NCBI RefSeq assembly: GCF_013201545.1
Contig: NZ_CP053746.1
Span: forward strand, 3,610,501 to 3,674,500
From: Pseudomonas graminis
GTDB lineage: Bacteria > Pseudomonadota > Gammaproteobacteria > Pseudomonadales > Pseudomonadaceae
DNA length: 64,000 nucleotides
Reading direction: 5' to 3'
Numbering within the stretch: position 1 is the stretch's first letter; the number at the start of each line of letters is the position of its first letter. Both the position numbers and the translations under genes were made by a program. Of this stretch, positions 1-8,604 are shown piece by piece. The notes beneath the pieces were generated by a model, which saw nothing but the letters and a program-made list of their open reading frames with translations, was not told the DNA's origin and ran no database searches.

Positions 1-134
1 AAGCTGTGCCCCTCGTGCTCTATCGTCGCGAGACGTACTCGGCAGGTCGCCTGCATCGGAATAGGTCCGAACAGCGTGTCCCGCGAATAATCAATTTCGG
101 CGATGCTGGACTGATCGGTTTTATCATCATTCAT
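1..134 (-). CDS. N-terminus of an unknown protein, runs off left edge
   Basis: On the minus strand an ATG at 134 opens a frame that stays open for 44 codons to the window edge. The peptide begins MNDDKTDQSSIAEIDYSRD. The ATG is preceded by an AGAGAGGTGACCT ribosome-binding stretch. The visible part is hydrophilic and acidic with no signal peptide or membrane segment. I do not recognise the family. The good ribosome-binding site and unbroken frame are the only support for it being real. Confidence 0.5.
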   Translation of the reverse strand, partial: MNDDKTDQSSIAEIDYSRDTLFGPIPMQATCRVRLATIEHEGHS

Positions 135-1015
135 AGGTCACCTCTCTGTCCTTGGGAAAGTGCTAACACACCACAATGGAGGTACGGCAGGGCCGAATAG
201 TTCTCAGCTGGCCATACGAAAGTATTCCATTCATCGGATGCGGCAGGGTCCTCTTGCCATTGCAGACAGCTCATTCACTTAAGAAGATGAGTAATTCTGG
301 CGTCAATAAATGCTGGGGAACATTAATGATCATAGAAAAGTACGAGCAATAAACGACTCAAGGCGCATTGCATGTTGCGAGCAGAGTTAGTTAATGCCGC
401 AGCGACCCGCCATTCACAGTTAAATTGCAAGGGGCGGTTATTTTATAAATCCATGGACTCAGCACGGAGCGCCGAATGGGTGGCGTCAAAATAAAAATTC
501 CTATACAAATCAGTTGTTTATGATCCCTAACGATCGTAATCCTCTTTGTCTCGTAAAATTGACACCTCGTCAGTTCTTTGCAACTATCACTTTACGTTTT
601 CGACTTCGCTGAACGGCGCTTAGTGCAAGCGCCCGATACTTCTTGTTCCAGGATAAATCCGTTCAGGTGCGCGATGAGTTGGCGGTAGCGTCCCTTGGGG
701 AAAGCTGACAACAGGCGGCGCGGACTGTCGGATCGACGGAGCCTCAGCAAGGAGGTGCCGCCGTAAAAGCGGCGTTCCAGAGCCTGCGCCGGATCAATTG
801 ACCCGGGTCGATGGTCCTGTTGTCACTGCCGCCAACGTGTCGCGCCTCATTGCGGTATTCATGCCTGCCAGATTTAGTCATTCAGTAAACAGCTCATTTT
901 TTTCAACTCGAAAGTTCAGACATCGTCTCAGCGATAGCGGTTGAACGCGCACGGAAGTGCGGCTGTTCATGACGCAGGCGGCGATACGGTAACGACCCAG
1001 CGTGGAGTGACAATT
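135..1015. other. Long AT-richer intergenic region
   Basis: This gap of about 880 bases separates the leftward edge gene from the rightward flavoprotein, so both promoters should lie here. The stretch around 240-600 is clearly AT-richer than the genes around it. I see no tRNA, repeat or convincing ORF on the plus strand. On the minus strand, 822-592 is open for about 76 codons ending in TAA but has no ATG; it may be the tail of a degraded gene (see findings). Confidence 0.5.
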
Positions 1016-2446
1016 ATGCAAGGAGATCATCTGGAAACCGTTTGCGGTTGTGTAGTAGGAGGTGCCGGACCTGCAGGAATGGGGCTGCTGTTCAACGCAT
1101 TGAAAAGCGGCGCCATGCCAGAACTGGCCAAGGAAGGTTTAATCATTGTCGACGCAAGTCCCACGCCGGGCACGGGTCGTCTGGGCGATTACCGAATCAC
1201 CGCCAACTCGGTCGGCGATGTGTTTCTGGATTGTCTGCGCGACCCGGCGCTGCGTGATGTATTTGAACCCCTGGAACATTCGCCCGCCTATTGGCGCATC
1301 AGACACCAGGCGCAAAGCGCGCCGCAGTTGGCGGACGTCGCTGAACTGCTGGCGGAAGCCTCGAAGCTGGTGCTCGACTTTATCGTCGAGCGCTATGGCG
1401 TGAAGTTATGGAGCAGCACGACGATCACCGAGATCGTGCGCGAAGACGATGAGTATCAGGTGTGGGTCGAGTCAGATGGCCGCAGTCGGCGTATTCGCAG
1501 CCGCGCAGTCGTCCTCAATCTGGGCGGCTGGCAGGACCCTCAGCACCTGCTCGACAGCCTGGCGGATCAAGGCCTCGCGGTGCCACCTTCGGCGCGGATC
1601 GAGAGCGCCGACGCGCTGCTGAGAATGAACGCCGTGCAGTTGCGCCACCTTTTTGCGACGACCCTGGCGGCCAAAGGGCGGGTATGCGTCGTGGGCGGCT
1701 CCCACAGCGCGTTCTCGGTGCTGGAAAACCTGGCCGACGCGCTGGAGTTTGCCGGCCTGGAGGAGGTGACGCTGGTGCACCGTTCGCCGATCCGTCTGTT
1801 TTACGAAACTGCTCAGGCCGCGCTGGATGCGGGCTATGCGTTCGATGCGGCGAGGGACGTCTGCCCGGTTTCGGGTCGGGTCAACCGCTCCGGCGGTTTG
1901 CGCTACCGGGCGCTGGACGTGGGCCGTGAAGCCCTGTCCAAGGGCCAGATCGGCAAGACCGGCGTGCGCGTGCAGTTGCTGCAAACCCATCAGGGCCCGG
2001 CCGATCAGTTCGAGCGAGCGCGTCAAGCGCTGGCAGAAGCCGAGATTGTCGTGCAGTGCACGGGCTACCAGCCGGTGTTGCCGGCCTTGAGTCATGCCGG
2101 TGGCGAGGCCATCACGCTGATGGAGGTCAAGGGTGGGCTGGATTCCGATCCCTCGGGGTGTCCGCTCGACGCCAGCGGTCAGCGCTTGCATGGTCTGCAC
2201 CTGTTCGGTCTGGGCGCAGGACTGGGCGTCGATCCGCGACTGGGCAGCGAAGCGTCGTTTGACGGCCGCATCTACGGCGTCTGGCAGTTCCATCACGACG
2301 CCAGCGGCGTCGTGATCGACTCGGTCCTGACCCGCCTGCAGACCCCGGCCGTGCAGCCTGTTCCTGCGGCGCCGCGACTGGTGTCCAGTCGCAGCGAAGA
2401 GCGTCTGCCGTTCCTCTGGCCCGTGCTGGCCAACGCGCAATCCTGA
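1016..2446 (+). CDS. FAD/NAD(P)-binding monooxygenase-like flavoprotein
   Basis: A 476-residue flavoprotein. A GxGxxG-type dinucleotide fold lies near the N-terminus (GGAGPAGMG), a second nucleotide-binding motif around residue 225 (VVGGSHSAFS), and a QCTGYQP motif near residue 350. The last resembles the ATG-type motif of N-hydroxylating and Baeyer-Villiger-like monooxygenases. This ordering suggests a two-dinucleotide-binding-domain flavin oxidoreductase distantly related to ornithine/lysine N-monooxygenases; the substrate cannot be told. The frame extends upstream to a TTG at 941, but I chose ATG 1016 because GGAG lies 9 bases before it and the extra 25 residues look non-native. It stands alone, followed by a terminator. 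Confidence 0.75.
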   Translation: MQGDHLETVCGCVVGGAGPAGMGLLFNALKSGAMPELAKEGLIIVDASPTPGTGRLGDYRITANSVGDVFLDCLRDPALRDVFEPLEHSPAYWRIRHQAQSAPQLADVAELLAEASKLVLDFIVERYGVKLWSSTTITEIVREDDEYQVWVESDGRSRRIRSRAVVLNLGGWQDPQHLLDSLADQGLAVPPSARIESADALLRMNAVQLRHLFATTLAAKGRVCVVGGSHSAFSVLENLADALEFAGLEEVTLVHRSPIRLFYETAQAALDAGYAFDAARDVCPVSGRVNRSGGLRYRALDVGREALSKGQIGKTGVRVQLLQTHQGPADQFERARQALAEAEIVVQCTGYQPVLPALSHAGGEAITLMEVKGGLDSDPSGCPLDASGQRLHGLHLFGLGAGLGVDPRLGSEASFDGRIYGVWQFHHDASGVVIDSVLTRLQTPAVQPVPAAPRLVSSRSEERLPFLWPVLANAQS

Positions 2447-2465
2447 CTCTCCTTGCAGCACTTGT

Positions 2466-2506
2466 ATCCCGGCGCACCTTTGTTTGGGTGGTCCGGGATT
2501 TTTTTT
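2466..2506 (+). terminator. Rho-independent terminator after the flavoprotein gene
   Basis: A 7-bp stem, ATCCCGG (2466-2472) with CCGGGAT (2493-2499), is followed by eight Ts. It lies 20 bases after the stop codon. Confidence 0.8.
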
Positions 2507-2530
2507 GCCCGAGAGACGACCAGGCGTTGG

Positions 2531-3784
2531 TCACTTGCCCGGAGTGCGCGTCGCCAGCTCCATGATCATCCGCGTCAACAGGTAAATGCGCGGCGACACA
2601 CTGTCGACTTCGGCATATTCCTCGGGCGTGTGAATGTTGCCGCCAACGATGCCGAAGCCGTCCAGCGTCGGCACACCGACCCCGGCCGAGAGGCTCGCAT
2701 CGGCCGCGCCGCCGCTGCCCTCTATGGTCAGCTTGCGGCCGATCTCGCCGTAGATGCCCTGAGCGATATCGACCAGTTTGTCGGTTTCCGGTGTTTGCGG
2801 CATGGGCGGCAAGCCGCGCTCAAGACGGGTCGTCACTTGGGTGTCCGGGATCAGTTTGTCAGCTGAGACACGGGCCAGATCCTTCTCGATACGATCAAAC
2901 TCCTCCGGCACGGCGGCGCGGACATCGGCCTTGGCGGTGGCTTGATCGGGAATCACGTTGGTGCGATCGCCGGCGTTGAGCACGGTGAAGTTGATCGTGG
3001 TTTTCTTCTCGGCATCGCCGAGTTTGCCCAGTTGCAGGATCTGATGTGCCGCCTCCATGGCCGCGTTGCGCCCCAGTTCCGGCGCGACGCCGGCGTGAGA
3101 TGCCTTGCCCTTGACCTCAACCACTGCGGTGGCGCTGCCTTTGCGCCAGATCACCAGGCCGTCGGCAGGGCGTCCCGGTTCCAGGTTCAGGGTTACATCG
3201 TGCTGTTTGGCGACCTTCTGAATCAGCGCCGTCGCAGCGGCCGACCCGGTTTCCTCGCTGGCGTCCAGCAGGAAGGTAATCTGCGCGTAGTCCTTGAAGT
3301 CGAGCTTCTTCAAAATCTTCAGCGCATAAAGCCCGGCAACGATGCCGCCCTTGTCGTCCATCACCCCCGGCCCGTAGGCACGACCGTCCTTGATGTGGAA
3401 CGGACGGGCGGCGGCGGAGCCTTCCTTGAATACGGTGTCCATGTGCGCCATCAGCAGAATCTTCGCATTGCCGGTGCCCCTGAGCGTCGCGACCACATGC
3501 TGGCTCTTGTCCGGCGCGGTGTTGGGGATCATCTCGATGGTTGCGCCAAGCGCCTTGAGCTGCGCGACGACGATGTCACGCACTTGGGTCAGTCCCGGCT
3601 CGTAGCCGGAGCCCGAATCGATATTCACCAGTTGCTCCAGCAGCTTCAGCGCTTCGTCCTTGTATTGCTCGGCATCCGCCTGGACCTGTTTGTTGGGCTC
3701 GGCAAAGGCAGGCGCTGCCGTGGAGAAGGCGATACCGAAGGCCAGAGCGCTGGCGAGAAGAGAATGGGAAAACGGTGAGGTCAT
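2531..3784 (-). CDS. Secreted M20 glutamate carboxypeptidase (CPG2-like)
   Basis: A 417-residue zinc exopeptidase of the M20 family, close in length and motifs to carboxypeptidase G2, which removes C-terminal glutamate from folates and related compounds. Residues 1-28 form a signal peptide ending APAFA, so the enzyme is probably periplasmic or secreted. Visible metal/catalytic residues are H114 and D116 (AHMDT), D143 (VMDDKGG), E177/E178 (ASEETGS), E202 (LEPGR) and H385 (NIHTPEE). The frame is open upstream to 3856, but ATG 3784 starts exactly at the signal peptide. Folate or glutamyl-peptide hydrolysis is inferred from family, not shown. Confidence 0.85.
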   Translation of the reverse strand: MTSPFSHSLLASALAFGIAFSTAAPAFAEPNKQVQADAEQYKDEALKLLEQLVNIDSGSGYEPGLTQVRDIVVAQLKALGATIEMIPNTAPDKSQHVVATLRGTGNAKILLMAHMDTVFKEGSAAARPFHIKDGRAYGPGVMDDKGGIVAGLYALKILKKLDFKDYAQITFLLDASEETGSAAATALIQKVAKQHDVTLNLEPGRPADGLVIWRKGSATAVVEVKGKASHAGVAPELGRNAAMEAAHQILQLGKLGDAEKKTTINFTVLNAGDRTNVIPDQATAKADVRAAVPEEFDRIEKDLARVSADKLIPDTQVTTRLERGLPPMPQTPETDKLVDIAQGIYGEIGRKLTIEGSGGAADASLSAGVGVPTLDGFGIVGGNIHTPEEYAEVDSVSPRIYLLTRMIMELATRTPGK

Positions 3785-3946
3785 GGTCGATCCTTGAATC
3801 AGCGTGAAGGGGCTGGAGAGACACCGTAGCCCGTTGCACAGGATCGTGCCTGTCAAAATGCGATATTCACATCGGCAAAAACGTCGAACCTTTAGGCTGG
3901 GCTACCCTCAACATGCCTACGACAGTCATCAGAGGAGAGGCATCCC

Positions 3947-4183
3947 ATGCCGGTTAAGCACGATTTGTACGCGGACCTGAGCGTTACCAAAGAAGAACTC
4001 GCCAAGCTCAAAAGCGGCGACGCGAAGCTCAATGCCCTGGTCGAGCACTACGATGAACTGGACATCCAGATTGTCAGCGCCGAAGAGGCGGGCGATATTC
4101 CCGATGACGAATTGAAAAAACTCAAGGAAAAACGCCTGCAGGCAAAAGACACCATCGCCGGCCACCTGAACACGGCGGGCTGA
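3947..4183 (+). CDS. YdcH-family (DUF465) small protein
   Basis: A 78-residue, charged, all-helical protein with heptad-like spacing (DLSVTKEELAKLKSGD near the N-terminus and DDELKKLKEKRLQAKD near the C-terminus), typical of the YdcH/DUF465 family. The family is widespread in proteobacteria and its role is not established. A strong GAGGAGAGG ribosome-binding site precedes ATG 3947. It is monocistronic and followed immediately by a strong hairpin. Confidence 0.85.
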   Translation: MPVKHDLYADLSVTKEELAKLKSGDAKLNALVEHYDELDIQIVSAEEAGDIPDDELKKLKEKRLQAKDTIAGHLNTAG

Positions 4184-4204
4184 TCGGGTTAAACCGGTTG
4201 ATAA

Positions 4205-4244
4205 CTAAAAACGGCCGATCTCTTATGGAGGTCGGCCGTTTTAG
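4205..4244 (+). terminator. Terminator after ydcH-like gene
   Basis: Arm AAAACGGCCGA (4208-4218) pairs with TCGGCCGTTTT (4232-4242). The A/T flanks make it potentially active in both directions. Confidence 0.85.
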
Positions 4245-4373
4245 TTGGCGATACCGGATGTCTGACAACTTGTCGCGGCATCAGGAAGTGCATCGTCCGA
4301 TACGCAGATTCTCTGCATTCGCTCACGCTTAGTTATCAGCGAAGCTGACTTTGATGGATCCAAAGTCCGGACG

Positions 4374-4402
4374 AAAAAAACGGCGCCTGGTCAGTCGCCG
4401 TC
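4374..4402 (-). terminator. csrA terminator
   Basis: Read on the minus strand, ACGGCG and CGCCGT (4396-4401 and 4380-4385) form a stem with a 10-base loop followed by seven Ts. It lies 60 bases after the csrA stop. Confidence 0.75.
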
Positions 4403-4462
4403 GCCGATCTGTCAGCACCGGATGGCCGCTGACAGTTATCGAATAAGCATAAACCGTTGGGC

Positions 4463-4651
4463 TTATTGCGGATCCTGGTCGGTTGCAGTTTCGGCCTTGA
4501 TGCGTTTGTAGATTTCTTCGCGGTGTACGGAAACATCTTTCGGGGCGTTGATCCCGAGACGGACCTGAAGGCCCTGAACGCCCAGAATGGTAACGGTGAT
4601 GTCGTCACCAATGTTTATGCTTTCGCCGACTTTACGGGTGAGTATCAACAT
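4463..4651 (-). CDS. csrA: Post-transcriptional regulator CsrA/RsmA family (RsmE-like)
   Basis: A 62-residue CsrA-family RNA-binding protein that represses or stabilises mRNAs by binding GGA motifs at ribosome-binding sites, controlling secondary metabolism, motility and exoproducts in Pseudomonas. The start [17 protein letters not shown] and the region [14 protein letters not shown] contain L4 and R44, the key RNA-contact residues. The opening matches RsmE/CsrA2-3 proteins of fluorescent pseudomonads better than RsmA of P. aeruginosa, so this is probably one of several paralogues in the genome. ATG 4651 is chosen over an upstream start at 4738 because the family begins MLIL. A GGA-containing Shine-Dalgarno lies just upstream. 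Confidence 0.93.
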   Translation of the reverse strand: MLILTRKVGESINIGDDITVTILGVQGLQVRLGINAPKDVSVHREEIYKRIKAETATDQDPQ

Positions 4652-4658
4652 AATCTTT

Positions 4659-4664
4659 TCCTTG
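4659..4664 (-). promoter_or_regulatory. csrA Shine-Dalgarno with CsrA-type GGA motif
   Basis: On the minus strand the ribosome-binding site reads CAAGGA, ending 7 bases before ATG 4651. It matches the A(N)GGA core recognised by CsrA proteins, so autoregulation of csrA is plausible. This is inference from the known motif. Confidence 0.45.
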
Positions 4665-5164
4665 ATGGCCTCATGAAGCGCCTCTGCCGGGAGGCTGGCG
4701 TGAGCCTTTGGGTGATGGTAATTGCCGATTGCATCCAAATGCGGTCATCAGTATGACGCCATTGGTACGATTTTAATTCCCCAGGTTCATCGTCTCGTCA
4801 CAGTTAGCGTGGCTCCTGGGTCGAACGGCATGGGAATCTTGCCTGATGCTGGCGGTAATTTCCCCTACAAATCGGCTATCGCATTGATAGCCAGATGCAG
4901 AGCGGCGCCTATTCCACACTCCTTTGCCCTTTATTGCAAAGAACTCGTAGCGGCCGGCGATGAAATTTTCATTAGATTGCCTCGTACGAGTTCTCTGAGA
5001 GGAGTGTAGGAGACTTCCTAAATGAGTACCGGCAAAACGCCGTAACTTTAATCGAATTGATGACGGGATGTGTGAACGGTTTTGTATCAGGCCCGGCTGG
5101 GCTGCACCGAAGACTCAGGTGGCGTCATCAGCAGAGCGGCGGTGAGCGGTTTGAGTGGGTTAGA
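4665..5164. other. Intergenic region upstream of csrA
   Basis: About 500 bases between csrA and the gntT terminator, without a convincing gene. It must carry the csrA promoter(s) on the minus strand. No repeat or tRNA was recognised. Confidence 0.4.
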
Positions 5165-5194
5165 AATGACATGCCCACCGGGGAGGTGGGCATG
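5165..5194 (-). terminator. Likely gntT terminator hairpin
   Basis: Perfect 10-bp arms CATGCCCACC (5170-5179) and GGTGGGCATG (5185-5194) with a 5-base loop lie 47 bases after the gntT stop. The following minus-strand sequence is only moderately T-rich, so efficiency is uncertain. Confidence 0.5.
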
Positions 5195-5240
5195 GGAACA
5201 GCGGCAAGGATCGCAGCGTCAATTTGCCGCGATCAACGTA

Positions 5241-6593
5241 TCAGACCACCATCGATAACAGCATGATCAGGATGATGCCCACGACCGACAGGATGGTTTC
5301 CATCACGGTCCAGGTTTTCAGCGTCTCGGACACGGTCATGTTGAAGTACTGCTTGACCAGCCAGAAGCCCGCGTCGTTGACGTGGGACAGAATCAACGAA
5401 CCGGCCCCGGTTGCCAGGACCAGCAACTCACGGTTCACGCCTGGGATCATGCCGACCACCGGCGCAACAATACCGGCACCGGTGATGGTGGCAACGGTTG
5501 CAGAACCGGTAGCGATGCGGATCACTGCGGCCACCAGCCACGCCAGCAGAATCGGCGAGATCTGTGCCTGCACGGCCATGTGGCCGATCAGGTTACCGAC
5601 GCCACTGTCCACCAGCATCTGCTTGAAACCACCGCCGGCACCGACGATCAGCACGATTGCGGCGACGGGCGCCAGGCTCTGGTCGAGCAGCTTGATGATG
5701 TGGTCGCGGCTGAAACCACGTGCCGAACCGAAGGTGTAGAACGCCAGCAGCAGGGCAAACAGCAGAGCAGCGATCGGGTGACCGATGAAGTCCATCCAGA
5801 TGCGGAAGATGTGACCGGCTGGCAGCGCCACGTCTGCAAACGTCTTGAGCAGCATCAGGAACACTGGCAGCAGGATCGTAACCAGGGTAATGGCGAAGCT
5901 TGGCAGGTTGTCGTTGGTCGACTCCTTGGCAATCTGATCCATCAGCTCTTTAGACGGGTTGCCCGGAATGTGCTTGGCAATCCACTTGCCGTAGATCGGG
6001 CCGGCGATGATGGCGGTCGGGAACGCAACGATCAGACCGTAGAAGATGGTCTTGCCGATGTCTGCGTTGAAGATGCCGATGGCCAGCAACGGACCCGGGT
6101 GCGGAGGCACCAGGCCGTGTACGGCCGACAGACCTGCCAGCAGCGGGATACCGATCTTGACGATGGACACGCCGCTGCGACGGGCAACGATGAACACCAG
6201 CGGGATCAGCAGCACGAAGCCGATTTCGAAGAACAGCGGAATGCCCACCAGAAACGCCGAAAACATCATGGCCCAGTGCACGCGGTCCTTGCCGAAGCGA
6301 CGGATCAACGTCTGGGCGATCTGGTCAGCACCGCCGGAATCGGCCATCAGCTTGCCGAGCATGGTGCCCAGGCCAAGAATGATGCCGACGAAACCCAGCA
6401 CGCCGCCGAAACCGTCCTGGAATGATTTCATCACTTTTTCGACCGGCATCCCGGAGGTCAGCCCGAGAAAACCTGCCGCGATGGTCAATGCAATAAAGGG
6501 GTGGACTTTGAACTTGGTGATCAAAAGCACAAGGCCAATGATGGTCACCAACGCATCGACCAGCAGATACGTGTCTTGAGTCATGCCGAACAT
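5241..6593 (-). CDS. gntT: Gluconate:H+ symporter, GntP family
   Basis: A 450-residue inner-membrane permease of the GntP family with about twelve or more hydrophobic segments. Typical stretches are LGTMLGKLMADSGGADQIA near residue 75, HGLVPPHPGPLLA near 160, and ATGSATVATITGAG near 360. Family members import gluconate with protons. Its placement next to gntK and a LacI-type regulator supports gluconate as substrate. A GntR-like operator and an A-rich Hfq/Crc-type motif lie in its leader between gntK and gntT. A second GntP-family permease occurs at 24520-25869 in a different context. Confidence 0.9.
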   Translation of the reverse strand: MFGMTQDTYLLVDALVTIIGLVLLITKFKVHPFIALTIAAGFLGLTSGMPVEKVMKSFQDGFGGVLGFVGIILGLGTMLGKLMADSGGADQIAQTLIRRFGKDRVHWAMMFSAFLVGIPLFFEIGFVLLIPLVFIVARRSGVSIVKIGIPLLAGLSAVHGLVPPHPGPLLAIGIFNADIGKTIFYGLIVAFPTAIIAGPIYGKWIAKHIPGNPSKELMDQIAKESTNDNLPSFAITLVTILLPVFLMLLKTFADVALPAGHIFRIWMDFIGHPIAALLFALLLAFYTFGSARGFSRDHIIKLLDQSLAPVAAIVLIVGAGGGFKQMLVDSGVGNLIGHMAVQAQISPILLAWLVAAVIRIATGSATVATITGAGIVAPVVGMIPGVNRELLVLATGAGSLILSHVNDAGFWLVKQYFNMTVSETLKTWTVMETILSVVGIILIMLLSMVV

Positions 6594-6615
6594 GGGGGTG
6601 TCTCTCCGTTGTATT

Positions 6616-6623
6616 TTGTTTTT
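6616..6623 (-). promoter_or_regulatory. Hfq/Crc-type A-rich motif before gntT
   Basis: On the minus strand the gntT leader contains AAAAACAA, which fits the AANAANAA catabolite-activity motif, just upstream of the GGAGAG ribosome-binding site. This suggests translational repression by Hfq/Crc. Confidence 0.45.
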
Positions 6624-6683
6624 TTGGAGCTACTGCTTGACGCTGTTGCTCTCTGCCCTGTGAAGCGAGGGCAGCGTCATCAG

Positions 6684-6697
6684 AGACAGCGCTACCT
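6684..6697. promoter_or_regulatory. GntR-type operator 1 (gntT leader)
   Basis: AGACAGCGCTACCT lies between the end of gntK and the start of gntT. It shares the central AGCGCT with two further sites at 7305-7318 and 7445-7458. On the minus strand it reads ACAAAGGTAGCGCT, which fits the Pseudomonas GntR operator as I remember it (AC-N-AAG-N-TAGCGCT). Confidence 0.6.
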
Positions 6698-6721
6698 TTG
6701 TCGCTCACGCCTGATCGAGGA

Positions 6722-7288
6722 TCAAGAGCCAGTGCGCGCGGTGACAGATGGGGCTTGTGGCTCGGCGCTGGACTCGCTCCACCAGGTGGCCGCTTCCTTA
6801 CCGATGGTCTCGATGGATTTGGTCGCGTCCACCACCAGCGTGCGGTCCTCGTTGTAAGGAGGTTCGAGGGTCGCGAACTGGCTGTCGACCAGACTGGCCG
6901 GCATGAAGTGCCCCGGGCGATGGGAGCAGCGTTCGGTGGCGAGTTCCTTGGTCAGCTCCAGAAACACGAAACCCAGCCCCGGCACGGCTGCACGCAGACG
7001 GTCACGGTAGATGAGCTTGAGGGAGGAGCAGGTAAGAACGGGTTTTTCGCCGTTCTTCAAGGCGGTGGCAACTTCTTCGCCGAGGCGGGTCAGCCAGCCG
7101 GCGCGATCGTTGTCGTCAAGCGGATGGCCCGCGCTCATCTTGTCGATGTTGGCTTGAGGATGGAACGCATCACCCTCGATCAGGCGGCCGCCGCTGTTTT
7201 TTGCGATGGCCTCGCCGACGGCACTCTTGCCGCAGCCGGAAACACCCATTACCACGATGGCGGAAATAGCATGTGGAGCAGTAGTCAT
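6722..7288 (-). CDS. gntK: Gluconokinase
   Basis: A 188-residue P-loop kinase that phosphorylates gluconate to 6-phosphogluconate, feeding the Entner-Doudoroff pathway. The Walker A motif GVSGCGKS is at residues 15-22, and the thermoresistant-gluconokinase signature follows (EGDAFHPQANIDKMSAGHPL). The frame is open upstream to 7336, but ATG 7288 fits the family N-terminus. It lies directly upstream of gntT on the same strand, 128 bases apart, and divergent from the repressor gene. Confidence 0.92.
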   Translation of the reverse strand: MTTAPHAISAIVVMGVSGCGKSAVGEAIAKNSGGRLIEGDAFHPQANIDKMSAGHPLDDNDRAGWLTRLGEEVATALKNGEKPVLTCSSLKLIYRDRLRAAVPGLGFVFLELTKELATERCSHRPGHFMPASLVDSQFATLEPPYNEDRTLVVDATKSIETIGKEAATWWSESSAEPQAPSVTARTGS

Positions 7289-7304
7289 AAAAACCTCGTC
7301 CCGG

Positions 7305-7318
7305 AGACAGCGCTGTCT
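7305..7318. promoter_or_regulatory. GntR-type operator 2 (gntK promoter)
   Basis: Perfect 14-bp palindrome AGACAGCGCTGTCT located 17 bases upstream of the gntK start codon, in the gntK-gntR divergent region. Confidence 0.6.
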
Positions 7319-7444
7319 TCGCCGAATGGTGTGCAAGTCCGGCGAGACTGTTTCCAGGTGTAGTCATTGTTATGGGTATCTCGCTGATCCATGAGATGCA
7401 AAAACCCGGTCGTGGAATCGATCGAAAAGTTGCGGGCCTCCGTG

Positions 7445-7458
7445 AGATAGCGCTACCT
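7445..7458. promoter_or_regulatory. GntR-type operator 3 (gntR promoter)
   Basis: AGATAGCGCTACCT, 60 bases upstream of the regulator's start codon. It is the third copy of the AGCGCT-centred site and is positioned for autoregulation. Confidence 0.55.
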
Positions 7459-7517
7459 TAGAGCCCATCCCACACAATCGCAACCCCCTCAGCTTTCTTC
7501 CAATCAGTTGGCAACGC

Positions 7518-8534
7518 ATGACACGTATTGGTTCCCGATCCACCGGTCGTCCCACCCTTAATGAAGTCGCCAAACTGGCCGCCGTCTCGCCGATTACCGC
7601 GTCCCGAGCCCTGCGTGGCGTGACCACCGTGGCTCCGGAGTTGGTGGAAAAAGTCCGCGCTGCTGCGCTGAGTCTAGGCTATGTCGCCAATCCTGCCGCA
7701 CGGGCGCTGGCGTCTTCGCAAAGTCAGTCGGTGGTAGTGCTGGTGCCGTCGCTGTCCAACCAACTGTTTATCGAAACCCTCGAAGCCATTCAGACGGTCT
7801 TGCGCCCGCGCGGGCTGGAAGTGGTGATCGGTAACTATCACTACTCGCCTATAGAAGAAGAGAACCTGCTGCGCAGTCATCTGTCTCATCGGCCTCGTGG
7901 GATTCTGCTGACCGGTTTCGACCGCAGCGTGGCGGCGCAGCAATTGCTCGCCGCCAGTGGTGTGCCGTGCGTGCACATGATGGAACTCGACCCGACCCGC
8001 GCCGAGCCATGCGTTGGGTTTTCCCAGCAACAGGCGGGTGCCGAGGCGGCGCGGCATCTCTTGAGCCGTGGCCGGAGGCGACTGGCGTACGTATCGGCTC
8101 AGCTCGATCCACGGGTGATTCAGCGTGGCGTCGGCTTTCGCGGCGTGCTGGAGCAGGAAGGGCTGTACGACGAAGCGCTGCAGGTGGCGTCGCCGCTGCC
8201 GTCATCCATCGGTCTGGGCAGTGAGTTGTTCGCCCGGTTGCTGGAGGCGCATCCGGATGTTGACGGGGTGTTCTTCTGCAACGACGACCTGGCCCAGGGC
8301 GCATCATTGGAGGCCCTGCGACGGGGCGTCCGCATTCCGGAACAGGTTTCGCTGATCGGCTTCAACGACCTGCCGGGTTCGGCCCATATGGTCCCGCGCC
8401 TGACCTCCATCCGCACCCCGCGCGAACAGGTCGGCCAGCGCGCCGCGCAACTGTTGCTCGGCTTGCTGGACGGCACGGTCCACGAAGCACAGGTGGATCT
8501 GGGGTTTGAACTGGTGGTGCGGGAGAGCACGTAG
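7518..8534 (+). CDS. gntR: LacI-family gluconate repressor
   Basis: A 338-residue LacI-family regulator. The N-terminal helix-turn-helix is at about residues 13-34 (TLNEVAKLAAVSPITASRAL), followed by the hinge (AARALASSQSQSV) and a periplasmic-binding-protein-like effector domain (GVFFCNDDLAQG, SLIGFNDLPGS). Divergence from gntK-gntT and three shared palindromes make it the local gluconate repressor, probably released by gluconate or 6-phosphogluconate. The effector is inferred from the family. ATG 7518 is the only good start in frame. Confidence 0.88.
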   Translation: MTRIGSRSTGRPTLNEVAKLAAVSPITASRALRGVTTVAPELVEKVRAAALSLGYVANPAARALASSQSQSVVVLVPSLSNQLFIETLEAIQTVLRPRGLEVVIGNYHYSPIEEENLLRSHLSHRPRGILLTGFDRSVAAQQLLAASGVPCVHMMELDPTRAEPCVGFSQQQAGAEAARHLLSRGRRRLAYVSAQLDPRVIQRGVGFRGVLEQEGLYDEALQVASPLPSSIGLGSELFARLLEAHPDVDGVFFCNDDLAQGASLEALRRGVRIPEQVSLIGFNDLPGSAHMVPRLTSIRTPREQVGQRAAQLLLGLLDGTVHEAQVDLGFELVVREST

Positions 8535-8604
8535 GTGCTTTCGTGGGCAGGCTCATTTCCACAAGTCCTCCATCCGCCCCGAACCAAAGTCAGACGCTGA
8601 ACCT

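Noticed and set aside
6..200. A 64-codon plus-strand frame at the left edge
   Set aside because: The minus strand over the same bases has an ATG with a good ribosome-binding site and an unbroken frame. The plus-strand frame has no such site and no family resemblance.
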